From Prescottella defluvii (lineage in GTDB: Bacteria > Actinomycetota > Actinomycetes > Mycobacteriales > Mycobacteriaceae): a DNA stretch of 64,000 nt. The position numbers and the translations under genes are program-made. The notes below the pieces were generated by a model, which made no database searches, was not told where the DNA came from, and was given only the letters and a program-made list of their open reading frames with translations. Shown here piece after piece: positions 17,827-26,517 of the stretch. Position 1 is the stretch's first letter, and every line of letters begins with the position of its first letter. The DNA lies in assembly GCF_000738775.1 (NCBI RefSeq), contig NZ_JPOC01000028.1:124001-188000 (forward strand), written 5' to 3'.

Positions 17827-19230
17827 ATGTTCGATCTCGACAGTTTCGACCGGACGATCGACCGGTCCTGGACGCGCTTCCAGAGCCGACTCGCCGACCA
17901 TCTCGCGGCGATGCAGAACGACGACATCCTGATCCTCGACTGGATCGAGGAAACCACGGTGGACGGATTCACGCCGTGGGTGCAGTTCCTGGCGTGGGAC
18001 GACGAGTACGTGCGGAGCGAGGTCTCGTCCAACGCGTATCTCGCACCGCAGCACGCGCTGTCACCGGAATCCGAGGCACGGTTGTGCGCACTCGGATGGG
18101 CGCGGCCCACGCGCCTACCCGACGAGGAACCCGACGACGGATCGCCTGCGTTCTTCGTGGACAAGGAACAACGCTGGGCCGATCAGTTGGCGGCGATGAC
18201 CGTCACCACGCTGCGGGAGGTCTGGAGCGTCCCGCACCCGAGCTTCCTGAATCCCGAGATCCTCGGCACGCTCGCGGATACCGACCTGCTCGGTATCGAC
18301 ACGCCGGACATCCCGGACCATCCGCTGTCGGTGCCGTCGGTGATCGACGAGACCACCGCGGTAGCGCCCCGCGACCCGAAGGAACTGCGGGATCTGATCT
18401 CGCGCACCGTCGATCAGGCGCTGGGTTTCGTGCCGCAGATCGACGACGACGGCGATGTCGTCCTCACCCTCGGCACCCAGCCCGTGTTCGTCATCGCCCA
18501 CCCCGACCAACCCCTCGTGCGACTCTGGATTCCCCTGCTGCGCGAGGTCGTGGGGCGCACCCGGACGGCAGAGAACATCTGTGATCTCACCGCGCAGTGG
18601 CCCGGTATCCGGTTCGTCCTCGACGAGGACCGGTTGAACGCGTCGATCGACATCTCCGGAAACCCCTTCGTTCCACGTCATCTCGTCGACGCGCTCGACC
18701 TGGTCGGCAAGTTCCTGCCCACCGTCGACGCGCGGTTCGCTGCCCGGTTCGACGGAGTCCGGTTCGCCGACCTCCACCCCGGCGACGACCAGTTCGACGA
18801 CGACCATCCCGACGACGAGTCCGCGGATGCCGGCGACGAGGGCCTGCCGTCGGCACTGCTGACACTGCTCCACCTGGATCCCGACGGCGCCGGAGTTCTG
18901 AGCGCGGAGGAAGTCGCCGCGGTGTGCGGCCACGACCGCGACGCCCTGCTCGACCATCTGCGCACCACATCGGAGCAGGAGATCAGTTGGCGCGAGTCGG
19001 CAGAACAGGCTCGTGCCGAGGGGAATTCGGAAGAAGCGGACGCCTGCGACCACGAGGCGCGAGCGTGGGCACAGACCCACGAGTCGTTGCGGTCGGCGCT
19101 CCGGGTCGTCGCACTGCCGGGCCCCGCCCGGCCGCGACCACACGTCACCAAACCCCAGCAGACGGAAATGTTCGGCAACCTCACCGAACCGACACTGTTC
19201 GACGACCCCACTGCCGGCACGGAGATATGA
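17827..19230 (+). CDS. Conserved protein with YbjN/type III chaperone-like domains
   Basis: A 467-residue acidic soluble protein starting at ATG 17827 after AGGGGGG. Residues about 1-95 and 180-310 each look like the alpha-beta fold of YbjN or type III secretion chaperone-like proteins (for example DILILDWIEETTVDGFTPWVQFLAWDD, and GDVVLTLGTQPVFVIAHPDQPLVRLWIPLL). A very acidic linker lies near 325-345 and a helical C-terminal region follows. The C-terminus ends in TEMFGNLTEPTLFDDPTAG, whose repeated FxxLxExxLF-like pattern could be a peptide ligand. Function is unknown; the domain assignment is tentative. No signal peptide or membrane segment is visible. Confidence 0.6.
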   Translation: MFDLDSFDRTIDRSWTRFQSRLADHLAAMQNDDILILDWIEETTVDGFTPWVQFLAWDDEYVRSEVSSNAYLAPQHALSPESEARLCALGWARPTRLPDEEPDDGSPAFFVDKEQRWADQLAAMTVTTLREVWSVPHPSFLNPEILGTLADTDLLGIDTPDIPDHPLSVPSVIDETTAVAPRDPKELRDLISRTVDQALGFVPQIDDDGDVVLTLGTQPVFVIAHPDQPLVRLWIPLLREVVGRTRTAENICDLTAQWPGIRFVLDEDRLNASIDISGNPFVPRHLVDALDLVGKFLPTVDARFAARFDGVRFADLHPGDDQFDDDHPDDESADAGDEGLPSALLTLLHLDPDGAGVLSAEEVAAVCGHDRDALLDHLRTTSEQEISWRESAEQARAEGNSEEADACDHEARAWAQTHESLRSALRVVALPGPARPRPHVTKPQQTEMFGNLTEPTLFDDPTAGTEI

Positions 19231-19309
19231 AAACGACGCCGTGATCCGCGTCCACGGAGGACAATAGTCTGGCCAGGCCGTTTCACCTTCCAGTGAAGGG
19301 ACGAAGGTC

Positions 19310-19705
19310 ATGTCCGACGATGTGGTCAAGCAGGGTGTCGCGAAGGGGACGTCGATGGGGGCGGCAGTTCTGCTGGTCACCATCGGCGTTCTCGAATTCC
19401 TCCAGGGAATCTCCGCGATAGCCAAGGACGACGTGATCGTCGTCGGTCTCGAGTACGTCTACAAGTTCAACGTCACCACCTGGGGATGGATCCATCTGGT
19501 GCTCGGCGTGATCATCGCCCTGGTGGGTGCGGTCCTGTTCACCGGCGCCGCCTGGGCGCGGGTGGCCGCGATGGCGATCTGCTCCCTGTCGATGCTCGTG
19601 AACTTCCTGTGGCTACCGTATTACCCGATGTGGGCCATCTGCCTCGTCGCACTCAACACCGTCGTGATCTGGGCGGTCGCCACCTGGAATCCCCGAGCGG
19701 CGTAA
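19310..19705 (+). CDS. Small four-helix membrane protein (DUF7144-like)
   Basis: A 131-residue membrane protein with four predicted helices (about 15-35, 60-80, 85-103 and 108-125). The segment WGWIHLVLGVIIALVGAVLFTGAAWARVAAM is characteristic of the actinobacterial DUF7144 family, whose function is unknown. GAAGGGACGAAGG precedes ATG 19310. A TAGTCT hexamer about 40 bases upstream is a plausible -10. It is followed 36 bases later by another membrane protein gene in the same direction. Confidence 0.8.
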   Translation: MSDDVVKQGVAKGTSMGAAVLLVTIGVLEFLQGISAIAKDDVIVVGLEYVYKFNVTTWGWIHLVLGVIIALVGAVLFTGAAWARVAAMAICSLSMLVNFLWLPYYPMWAICLVALNTVVIWAVATWNPRAA

Positions 19706-19741
19706 CTCGCGCGCCGACCGCCCTGACCGGATAGGAACTTC

Positions 19742-21193
19742 ATGGACGAGGGCACGAGCGCCGGCCCCCTCAGCAGCGACGAGCGCGAGGAACTCCTCCG
19801 ATTGCGCGCCGAGGTCGCGACATTGCGCACCCGGGAACCCGACGCCTCCCGCGGTGCAGCAGCGACCGGCACCCCGCACCACTGGTTGCGCTGGACCGCG
19901 GTGACGATTCTGCTGGTCCTGGTCGCCCTGCTGGCCGTCGTCTCGGTGACGTCCCGGTTCACCCGCAGCCAGATACTCGACACCGACCGCTACGTCACGA
20001 CCGTCGCACCGCTGGCCGACGACCCGGCCGTCCAGACGGAGATCTCGAATCAGGTGACCGACGAACTCTTCTCGCGGATCGACATCGAGGGTCTCACCGC
20101 GGACGCGCTGGCAGCCCTGGTCGATCTCTCGAACCTGAACGAGAGGGCACCCCGAGTCGATCAGGCGATCGTCGGCCTGGCACCGGTCATCGCGGGACAG
20201 ACGAAGAGCTTCGTCGAACAGACCGTGCTGAACTTCGTCGAATCCCAACAGTTCCGGGACCTCTGGGTCCAGGCCAACCGGACCGCACACAATGCCCTCG
20301 TCGCGGTCGTGACCGGCAACTTCGGCCCGAGTTCCGTCGAGGTCGACCGGAGCGGCACCGTCAGCATCTCGCTGGCGACCATCATCGACAACGTCCGCAC
20401 CGAGCTGACGGATCGGGGCTTCACGTTCGCCGAGAACATCCCGACGGTGGAAAAGCAGTTCGTCCTGTTCCAATCCCCCGAACTGGTCAAGGCCCAGCGT
20501 GCGGTCAACGCACTCGACAAGGCCTCCGCGGTGCTGCCCTGGCTGGGGATCGCCTGCGCGGCGGCAGCGGTTGCCATCGCGCCCCGCGGCCGACGGTTGC
20601 ACACCCTGTCGCTCGCCGGCCTGGCGATTGCCCTCGGAATGTTCGTCCTGGCGATCGGAGTTCTCGTCGGACGCGTCTACTACCTCGACGCCGTTCCCGC
20701 GGACGTGCTGTCCCCGGACGCGGCGAAGGCCGTCATCGACACCGTCCTCGTACCGCTGCGCACGAGCCTGCGGGCGGTCGCGGTGCTGGGTCTCGTCATC
20801 GCGATCGGCGCCTACCTGATCGGCGGATCGTCGTCGGCCACGGCCGTCCGCCGCGGCTTCGGGAAGTCCCTGGACCTCGTGCGACACCCCCGCACCGACC
20901 GATCCCCGAACACCGTGGAGCGGTGGGCCGGTCAGCTCCGAGTCCCGCTGCGGTGCCTCATCATCGGGGTCGCCGCGCTGCTACTGGTGTTCTGGCGGTA
21001 CCCGACCGGGCTGGTCGTGTTCTGGATCGTCGCCATTGCACTGCTCGCGCTGCTCGCGCTCGAGGTGCTCATCCGGCCGACCCGAATTCCTCGGACGGGG
21101 GACGCCGCCGAGCCCGAGGCGGCAGCCGAGTCGTCGGACTCCCCCGACTCATCCGGATCCCCTGAGGACCGCGAGAACTCGACGGCGCCCTGA
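19742..21193 (+). CDS. Conserved actinobacterial integral membrane protein
   Basis: A 483-residue protein. Residues 10-35 are a Glu/Arg/Leu-rich coiled-coil segment (SSDEREELLRLRAEVATLRTRE), followed by one helix at about 50-70. A 200-residue extracytoplasmic region rich in charged residues comes next, then five helices between about 255 and 440, and finally an acidic Ser/Pro/Glu tail. Membrane proteins of this layout are widespread in mycolic-acid bacteria, but I do not recognise a function. It lies just downstream of the DUF7144-like gene and may be co-transcribed with it. Confidence 0.7.
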   Translation: MDEGTSAGPLSSDEREELLRLRAEVATLRTREPDASRGAAATGTPHHWLRWTAVTILLVLVALLAVVSVTSRFTRSQILDTDRYVTTVAPLADDPAVQTEISNQVTDELFSRIDIEGLTADALAALVDLSNLNERAPRVDQAIVGLAPVIAGQTKSFVEQTVLNFVESQQFRDLWVQANRTAHNALVAVVTGNFGPSSVEVDRSGTVSISLATIIDNVRTELTDRGFTFAENIPTVEKQFVLFQSPELVKAQRAVNALDKASAVLPWLGIACAAAAVAIAPRGRRLHTLSLAGLAIALGMFVLAIGVLVGRVYYLDAVPADVLSPDAAKAVIDTVLVPLRTSLRAVAVLGLVIAIGAYLIGGSSSATAVRRGFGKSLDLVRHPRTDRSPNTVERWAGQLRVPLRCLIIGVAALLLVFWRYPTGLVVFWIVAIALLALLALEVLIRPTRIPRTGDAAEPEAAAESSDSPDSSGSPEDRENSTAP

Positions 21194-21211
21194 CGGCCGC
21201 ACCGCCGCACG

Positions 21212-21229
21212 CCGTGCCGGTCGGCACGG
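21212..21229. terminator. Short hairpin after the membrane protein gene
   Basis: CCGTGCC (21212-21218) pairs with GGCACGG (21223-21229) across a four-base loop, 18 bases after the stop codon. There is no T run, so termination is only suggested. Confidence 0.4.
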
Positions 21230-21312
21230 ACGGGCACCGGGGAATACTCCCCCTCGATCCTGTGCTGAACCCGGGTAACGTGCGTTCGTAAGCAAACGAA
21301 AGGAACCCGGCC

Positions 21313-21591
21313 GTGACGAACAGGATCGAGCACAACGCGGGAGAGAACCGCTTCGAGGTCTACGTCGACGACGCCCTCGCCGGCTACGCCGACTACATCG
21401 AGACCGACGGCGTCCGCGACTTCGGGCATACCGTCACCAACCCCGACTTCCGTGGCCAGGGCCTGGCCGGACAGGTGGTCAAGGCCGCCCTCGACACCTC
21501 CCGCGAGCAGGGCTTCAAGATCGTGCCGTCGTGCTCGTACGTCGAGAAGTACGTCGCCTCGCACCCCGAGTACGCCGACCTGGTTGCCTAG
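21313..21591 (+). CDS. Small GNAT-family N-acetyltransferase (NATD1/YjdJ type)
   Basis: A 92-residue minimal GNAT domain. The pattern HTVTNPDFRGQGLAGQVVKAALDTSREQGFKIVPSCSYVEKYVASHPEY is diagnostic: RGQGLAGQ binds the CoA pyrophosphate and PSCSYVEKYVASHPEY is the conserved end of the family. Substrates are unknown. GTG 21313 follows AAAGGAA. It is monocistronic between a membrane protein gene and the MBL hydrolase. Confidence 0.88.
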   Translation: MTNRIEHNAGENRFEVYVDDALAGYADYIETDGVRDFGHTVTNPDFRGQGLAGQVVKAALDTSREQGFKIVPSCSYVEKYVASHPEYADLVA

Positions 21592-21698
21592 CCGCCTTTT
21601 CCGTTGGGCGGGACCGGTCGCTCCGCCGCGAAACCCGAAGAGTAACTATGAAGGCATAGGTAGAACGGGTTCTTCATCTAGCCAACGAGGTTTGCGCA

Positions 21699-22697
21699 AT
21701 GACAGGTGCTTCGGCCATCGGTGATGGCATATTCCAGATCACTGTTCCCATGTCCCACAATCCGCTGGGCAGCACGCTGATCTACGCGATGGAGTCGCCG
21801 GGCGGGGTGATCCTCGTCGACGCCGGCTGGGACGGCGACGAGGGCTGGGAGGGACTGACGTCGGGTCTCGAGTCGATCGGACACTCGGTATCCGAGGTCG
21901 AGGGCGTGGTGCTCACGCACTTCCACCCCGACCACACGGGCCTGTGCGGCCGAGTCCGCGAGGCGTCGGGTGCGTGGATCGCCATGCACGAGGCCGACCA
22001 CGACATGTTCGAGAAGATGTCGTCGGGCCGCAACGAGGAGTGGATGGACTTCCAGCTGTCCAACCTCGAGCGGGCCGGCGCGCCGCTGGCCGACCGGGAG
22101 GCGTTCGAGAAGTCCACGCAGGGCGACCCGCCGGTGGGTCCGGAGTCGGCGCCCGACCGGATCCTCGTCGACAACGAACTGATCGGGCTCACCGGGCGGA
22201 ATCTTCGGGCGGTGTTCACACCGGGTCACACCCCGGGCCACGTGTGCTTCTACCTGGAGGACGCGAACGTGATGTTCACCGGCGACCATGTGCTGCAGAA
22301 GACCACCCCCCACGTCGGCAACTTCGTGTACCCGCTCGAGGAGCGCGACGGGCTCGCCGAGTTCATGGAGTCGCTGCGTCGCGTGCAGAAGATGGACGTC
22401 ACCCGCGGCCTCGGCGCGCACGGTCTTCCGATCGACGATGTGGCGGGCCGCGCCGGTGAGTTGATCGATCACCACGAGGAACGCCTCGATCACCTGTACG
22501 AGGCCTTCGGCGGCGACGAGATCACGGTGTGGCAGGTGGCCGAGCGGATGAAGTGGTACCGGCCGTGGGACAAGTTCCACCCGATGGCCAAGGGGATGGC
22601 GCTGTCCGAGGCCGCCGCACATCTGCGGCATCTGGTCGCGCGCGGGCAGGTCTCCCAGGTGCCCGACACCGAACCGGCGCGGTTCGCGCGCAGCTGA
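21699..22697 (+). CDS. Metallo-beta-lactamase-fold hydrolase
   Basis: A 332-residue cytosolic hydrolase. HFHPDHTG at about residue 69 is the HxHxDH metal motif; later ligands are in FTPGHTPGHVCFY (about 172) and FTGDHVL (about 190), giving a dinuclear Zn or Fe site. A C-terminal helical region (about 245-330), with ERMKWYRPWDKFHPMAKGMALSEAAAHLRHL, resembles the winged-helix tail of the LACTB2 branch. ATG 21699 follows CGAGG. The substrate is not deducible. A perfect 20-base-pair hairpin closes the gene. Confidence 0.85.
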   Translation: MTGASAIGDGIFQITVPMSHNPLGSTLIYAMESPGGVILVDAGWDGDEGWEGLTSGLESIGHSVSEVEGVVLTHFHPDHTGLCGRVREASGAWIAMHEADHDMFEKMSSGRNEEWMDFQLSNLERAGAPLADREAFEKSTQGDPPVGPESAPDRILVDNELIGLTGRNLRAVFTPGHTPGHVCFYLEDANVMFTGDHVLQKTTPHVGNFVYPLEERDGLAEFMESLRRVQKMDVTRGLGAHGLPIDDVAGRAGELIDHHEERLDHLYEAFGGDEITVWQVAERMKWYRPWDKFHPMAKGMALSEAAAHLRHLVARGQVSQVPDTEPARFARS

Positions 22698-22701
22698 CGA
22701 A

Positions 22702-22746
22702 TGCGGCGCGGGCCGGGTGGATTCATTCCACCCGGCCCGCGCCGCA
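22702..22746. terminator. Strong bidirectional terminator
   Basis: Two perfectly complementary 20-base arms (22702-22721 and 22727-22746) flank the five-base loop TTCAT. The hairpin starts four bases after the MBL gene stop and abuts the stop codon of the converging ribbon-helix-helix gene, so it can serve both transcripts. Confidence 0.85.
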
Positions 22747-22947
22747 TCATTCGTCATCCTTGCGCGGCCGTCCCTGCCGGCGCATCTTCCCCGCGTTCGA
22801 CGGCGCCCGGCCCGCGTCGTCCAGCGCACGCCGCAGCAGGAACTCGATCTGTGCGTTGGTACTGCGCAGCTCGTCGGCGGCCCAGCGCGCGAGCGCGTCG
22901 TGCACCGCCGGGTCGAGGCGCAACAGCACCTTCTTGCGTTCGACCAT
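22747..22947 (-). CDS. Small ribbon-helix-helix DNA-binding protein
   Basis: A 66-residue Arc/HicB-like protein: KKVLLRLDPAVHDALARWAADELRSTNAQIEFLLRRAL is a canonical ribbon-helix-helix, with the beta strand near residues 4-10 and two helices after it. A basic tail (KMRRQGRPRKDDE) follows. ATG 22947 is 11 bases after the SPFH gene, so the two are co-transcribed. It is a probable autoregulator of the operon; GATATC-type half-sites lie upstream of the SPFH gene. Its stop codon touches a strong terminator. Confidence 0.85.
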   Translation of the reverse strand: MVERKKVLLRLDPAVHDALARWAADELRSTNAQIEFLLRRALDDAGRAPSNAGKMRRQGRPRKDDE

Positions 22948-22958
22948 GACGGCGCAAC

Positions 22959-23885
22959 CTACTGGTAGAGGGTGCCGGTGTTGACGACCGGCTGAGCGCC
23001 CTGGTCGCCGCACAGGACCACGAGAAGATTCGAGACCATCGCCGCCTTGCGCTCCTCGTCGAGTTCGACGGTGTGCTCGCGCTCGAGCCGGTCCAGCGCC
23101 GAGGCGACCATGCCGACGGCGCCCTGCACGATCTGCTCGCGGGCGGCGATGACGGCACCGGCCTGTTGGCGGCGCAGCATCGCCTGCGCGATCTCCGGCG
23201 CGTACGCGAGCTGGTTGATCCGCGACTCGATCACCCGGACGCCCGCGGACCGCACCCGCTCGGCCACCTCGTCCGACAACCTCGAGGTGATCTCGTCCGC
23301 GTTCTGCCGCAACGAGATCGACTCCCCGCCCCCGTCGTAGGGGTAGCTGCCGGCGATGTGCCGCACCGCGGCCTCGGTCTGGACCGCGACGAACTCCTCG
23401 AAGTCGTCGACGTCGAAGGTCGCGCGTGCGGTGTCGCTCACCTGCCACACGATGATCGCGGAGATCTCGATCGGGTTGCCGTCGGCGTCGTTGACCTTCG
23501 CCTTCCCGGTGTCGTGATTGCGGATCCGGGTGGAGATCGCGCGACGGGTGTTGAGCGGGTTGATCCAGCGCAGGCCGTCCTGCCGCAGCGTGCCCGAGTA
23601 GGAGCCCGCCAGCAGCTGCAACACCCGCGCCTGTCCCGGTTCGACGAGCACGAGTCCGATCAGAGCGACGAGGGCGACGACCGCGACGACCGCACCGGCG
23701 ACCACGAGCGGGATGTTGATCCCCGACCCGAGCAGGATGCCGGCGGCGACCGCGGCGGCTCCGGCGAGGATCGCGAGCAGGCCACCGATCGCGACGGGCC
23801 ATCCGTTCGTGGACCACCCCGGGCGTTCCTCCACCCCCGCCCCCTCGATCGGAACGAAATCGACTGCGGATGTTCCGGTTGCCAT
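22959..23885 (-). CDS. SPFH (stomatin/prohibitin)-domain membrane protein
   Basis: A 308-residue protein. Two hydrophobic segments (about 28-55 and 58-82) are followed by an SPFH domain: [32 protein letters not shown], then [31 protein letters not shown], then a helical region ending [21 protein letters not shown]. Slipin-type proteins of this family scaffold membrane microdomains. No NfeD partner is encoded here; instead the partner gene is a ribbon-helix-helix protein, an arrangement common in actinobacteria. ATG 23885 follows GGAGGG. Confidence 0.9.
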   Translation of the reverse strand: MATGTSAVDFVPIEGAGVEERPGWSTNGWPVAIGGLLAILAGAAAVAAGILLGSGINIPLVVAGAVVAVVALVALIGLVLVEPGQARVLQLLAGSYSGTLRQDGLRWINPLNTRRAISTRIRNHDTGKAKVNDADGNPIEISAIIVWQVSDTARATFDVDDFEEFVAVQTEAAVRHIAGSYPYDGGGESISLRQNADEITSRLSDEVAERVRSAGVRVIESRINQLAYAPEIAQAMLRRQQAGAVIAAREQIVQGAVGMVASALDRLEREHTVELDEERKAAMVSNLLVVLCGDQGAQPVVNTGTLYQ

Positions 23886-23933
23886 CGTGCCCTCCTCGCC
23901 AGCGGGCGCTGTCCGTCGCGCACCGTCGAAACA

Positions 23934-23950
23934 GATATTAAAGTGATATC
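23934..23950. promoter_or_regulatory. GATATC-type repeat upstream of the SPFH operon
   Basis: GATAT (23934-23938) and ATATC (23946-23950) form an inverted repeat in an unusually AT-rich patch. On the minus strand it also reads as two tandem nine-base half-sites, TGATATCAC and TTTAATATC. It lies about 50 bases before the SPFH start and is a plausible site for the ribbon-helix-helix protein of the same operon. Confidence 0.5.
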
Positions 23951-24008
23951 AGTTTTTGGGCAAACAACAGCTCGGCGACGCCATGGTTCGCCGGTGCGAG
24001 CGGCTTCT

Positions 24009-24707
24009 TCACCGCGCCGGCGGTTCACGCGTCTCGGGAAGTGTCGCCTCCGGACCGGATTCGCCTCCGAGAACTCCAGCGAGCCGTTCGCGGGCGCGAC
24101 CGAGATGATGGGTGAGCACGTCCACCGCGTGGGCGCCGTCGCCGTTGACGAGAGCGTCGAGGATCTGCTGATGCTCGGCTGCGATGTTCGACGTGGCGAG
24201 CAGGTGCTTGCCCTGGACCTGCACCATACAAAGGCGAACCTCGGTGACGATGGTGCGGAAGATGCGGCTCGTTCGCGGACTGCCGATGGCATCGACGAGT
24301 GAGGTGTGGAATCGCATGTCAGGTTCGACCACCGACAGCGGTGAATCGTCAGTTAGCGCAGCGATCTCGGCGTTCGCAGCCACCGCTTCCTGCGGCACGG
24401 TACGGGTGTCGGCGAGTTCGCGCAGGACCTGCGACTCCAGGCCGGCGCGGGTGCGATAGATGTCGCGCACATCGTCGGGGCCCAGGTGCAGAACCCGAGC
24501 GGTCTTGTGGGTTCCGCGTTGCAGGAGGCCCTCGCCGACAAGCTTCTCGATCGCAGCCTTCGCGGTGGGGCGGGCCACTTCGTACGTGCGTGCGATTTCG
24601 GCCTCAGTGAGCGCGTCGGCAGGCGTCAGATCGCCGGCGAAGACACGTTGACGGAGTTCCGTCGCCAGTGCGTCGACGATCGACAACGCCGAGACTCTGC
24701 CGACCAT
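24009..24707 (-). CDS. GntR/FCD transcriptional regulator of the second lactate-type operon
   Basis: A 232-residue FadR-subfamily regulator. The winged helix lies at about residues 8-75 (RVFAGDLTPADALTEAEIARTYEVARPTAKAAIEKLVGEGLL) and the FCD domain follows, with RAGLESQVLRELAD and DMRFHTSLVDAIGSPR carrying the D..FH metal motif. ATG 24707 has GGAGG six bases upstream; a longer frame to 24746 lacks a site. It diverges from the second permease gene, whose promoter overlaps the palindrome TTGTCTGACAA, the probable operator. The ligand may be lactate, glycolate or another 2-hydroxyacid. Confidence 0.87.
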   Translation of the reverse strand: MVGRVSALSIVDALATELRQRVFAGDLTPADALTEAEIARTYEVARPTAKAAIEKLVGEGLLQRGTHKTARVLHLGPDDVRDIYRTRAGLESQVLRELADTRTVPQEAVAANAEIAALTDDSPLSVVEPDMRFHTSLVDAIGSPRTSRIFRTIVTEVRLCMVQVQGKHLLATSNIAAEHQQILDALVNGDGAHAVDVLTHHLGRARERLAGVLGGESGPEATLPETREPPAR

Positions 24708-24812
24708 CGGGGTCCTCCGTCGCATCAGGCCTGCTCCACGCGGCATCCTCGCCGCTTTCCGAATCGATCATCTCATGACGGTCTCGCATGCATGCTTTCC
24801 ACGATTGCATTC

Positions 24813-24841
24813 TTGACATGCCGGAATACTTGTCTGACAAT
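24813..24841 (+). promoter_or_regulatory. Promoter and operator of the second permease operon
   Basis: TTGACA (24813-24818) and GACAAT (24836-24841) are spaced by 17 bases. The near-palindrome TTGTCTGACAA (24830-24840) overlaps the -10 element, an ideal position for repression. Its GTCTGAC core is shared with the LldR-type operators at 12805 and 12917. Confidence 0.65.
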
Positions 24842-24879
24842 CGATACACAGGTGACTGGCATCACACGGAGGAGCTGCG

Positions 24880-26517
24880 GTGTATCAACAAGTGCTCGAC
24901 CCGATCGGTGGGTCGCCGGCCTGGTCGGCCGCGGTGGCGGTGCTGCCACTCCTCGCGATGTTCGTGATGCTCGGAGTCTTCCGATGCAAGTCGCACCACG
25001 CTGCACTCGCGGGCCTCGGCGTCGCCGTCGGCGCCGCGGTCGTCGGGTGGGGCATGCCTCTCACCCAGACCGTGAGCGCGACGGCCGAGGGCGCCTTCTA
25101 CGGAGTGTTCCCGATTCTCTGGATTCTGGTGAACGCCCTCTTCGTCTACCGCCTCACCGTGCGCTCGGGCTGGTTCGAAGAGCTCGGCCGCGTGGTTCGC
25201 GCGATCTCCGACGATCTCCGCATACTGTCGATCCTCATTGCATTCTGCTTCGGCGCCCTGCTGGAATCGCTTGCCGGTTTCGGTGCGCCGGTGGCGATTT
25301 CGGCGGCAATGCTGATGGCAGCAGGGATGCGACCGCTCGTCGCGGCGTGCACATCCCTCCTTGCCAACACCGCCCCCGTCGCGTTCGGCGCAATGGGGGC
25401 GCCCATCCTGGCGCTGGCGGGGGTGACCGGACTGCCGCTCGACGACCTCTCTGCGATGGCCGGACGTCAGACCCCGTTCATCGCGGCGCTGGTGCCGTTG
25501 GTGATGGTGTTCATGGTCGACGGCAGGCGAGGCGTGCGGCAGACATGGCCCATAGCTGTGGTCGCCGGAGTCGTGTTCGCGTTGGCTCAGTTCGTGACCG
25601 CCAACTATCTGGCGGTGGAGCTCACCGATGTGGTGGCATCCATCGTGACGGTTTTCGCCGTGCTCGGGATGCTGCGCATCTGGCAGCCCGCAGGCCGCGT
25701 CGAGGCCGACGAACTCGACGCCGATGGGCCGGCGGCCGGCGGCGTCGCCACGGCGACGACCACTACTCGCGTCCGTGGCCGTCGGGCCGTTCTCGCGATC
25801 GCCCCGTACGCCATCATCATCGTGGTGTTCACGATCGCCCAGATCCCGGCAGTGAAGGACATCCTGACCGACTTCGGCACCGCCGTCTTCCGGTGGCCGG
25901 GCCTCGATATCGTCGATGCGGCCGGAAACCCCTTGACGGCGATGACGTTCAAGCTCGACGTTCTCAAATCCACAGGAACGTTGCTGCTGCTGTCCGGAGT
26001 GTTCACGGCGATGCTCTACAAGATTGGGGTCCGCGACGTTCTCCGCACCTACTGGGAGACACTGGTTCAGTTGCGCTGGACCATCGTCACGGTGACTGCG
26101 GTCCTGGCGCTGGCCTTCGTGATGAATCTGTCGGGCCAGACGGCAAGTTTGGGCATGGCGCTGGCCTCGACCGGCGGACTGTTCGCACTTGCCTCACCTC
26201 TGATCGGCTGGATCGGGGTCGCAATCACCGGTTCGGACACGTCGTCGAACTCGCTGTTCGGGGTCATGCAAATGACGGCTGCGCAGCACGTCGGGCTCGA
26301 TCCGGTACTGATGGCGGCGTCCAACTCGTCGGCCGGCGTCCTGGGGAAGATGCTCTCACCGCAGAACCTCTCGGTGGCGGTCGCGGCGGTCGGGTTGGCC
26401 GGAAGCGAGGGCGTGATCCTGCGAAAGCTGATCGGCTGGAGCCTGGGCCTGCTCGTCTTCCTCACGATCATCATCTACCTGCAATCGACCCCGGTTCTCG
26501 GATGGATGGTGCCATGA
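24880..26517 (+). CDS. Second L-lactate/glycolate permease-family transporter
   Basis: A 545-residue LctP-family permease with at least twelve hydrophobic segments. It keeps the family signatures AFCFGALLESLAGFGAPVAIS, LLANTAPVAFGAMGAP, AFVMNLSGQTASLG and VAITGSDTSSNSLFG. It is clearly paralogous to the permease at 12996 but diverged in the central loop. GTG 24880 follows GGAGGAG. Its stop overlaps the start of the FAD-dependent oxidase gene (ATGA), so transport and oxidation are coupled. Glycolate or D-lactate is a likelier substrate than L-lactate, given the GlcD-type partner; this is inference. Confidence 0.92.
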   Translation: MYQQVLDPIGGSPAWSAAVAVLPLLAMFVMLGVFRCKSHHAALAGLGVAVGAAVVGWGMPLTQTVSATAEGAFYGVFPILWILVNALFVYRLTVRSGWFEELGRVVRAISDDLRILSILIAFCFGALLESLAGFGAPVAISAAMLMAAGMRPLVAACTSLLANTAPVAFGAMGAPILALAGVTGLPLDDLSAMAGRQTPFIAALVPLVMVFMVDGRRGVRQTWPIAVVAGVVFALAQFVTANYLAVELTDVVASIVTVFAVLGMLRIWQPAGRVEADELDADGPAAGGVATATTTTRVRGRRAVLAIAPYAIIIVVFTIAQIPAVKDILTDFGTAVFRWPGLDIVDAAGNPLTAMTFKLDVLKSTGTLLLLSGVFTAMLYKIGVRDVLRTYWETLVQLRWTIVTVTAVLALAFVMNLSGQTASLGMALASTGGLFALASPLIGWIGVAITGSDTSSNSLFGVMQMTAAQHVGLDPVLMAASNSSAGVLGKMLSPQNLSVAVAAVGLAGSEGVILRKLIGWSLGLLVFLTIIIYLQSTPVLGWMVP

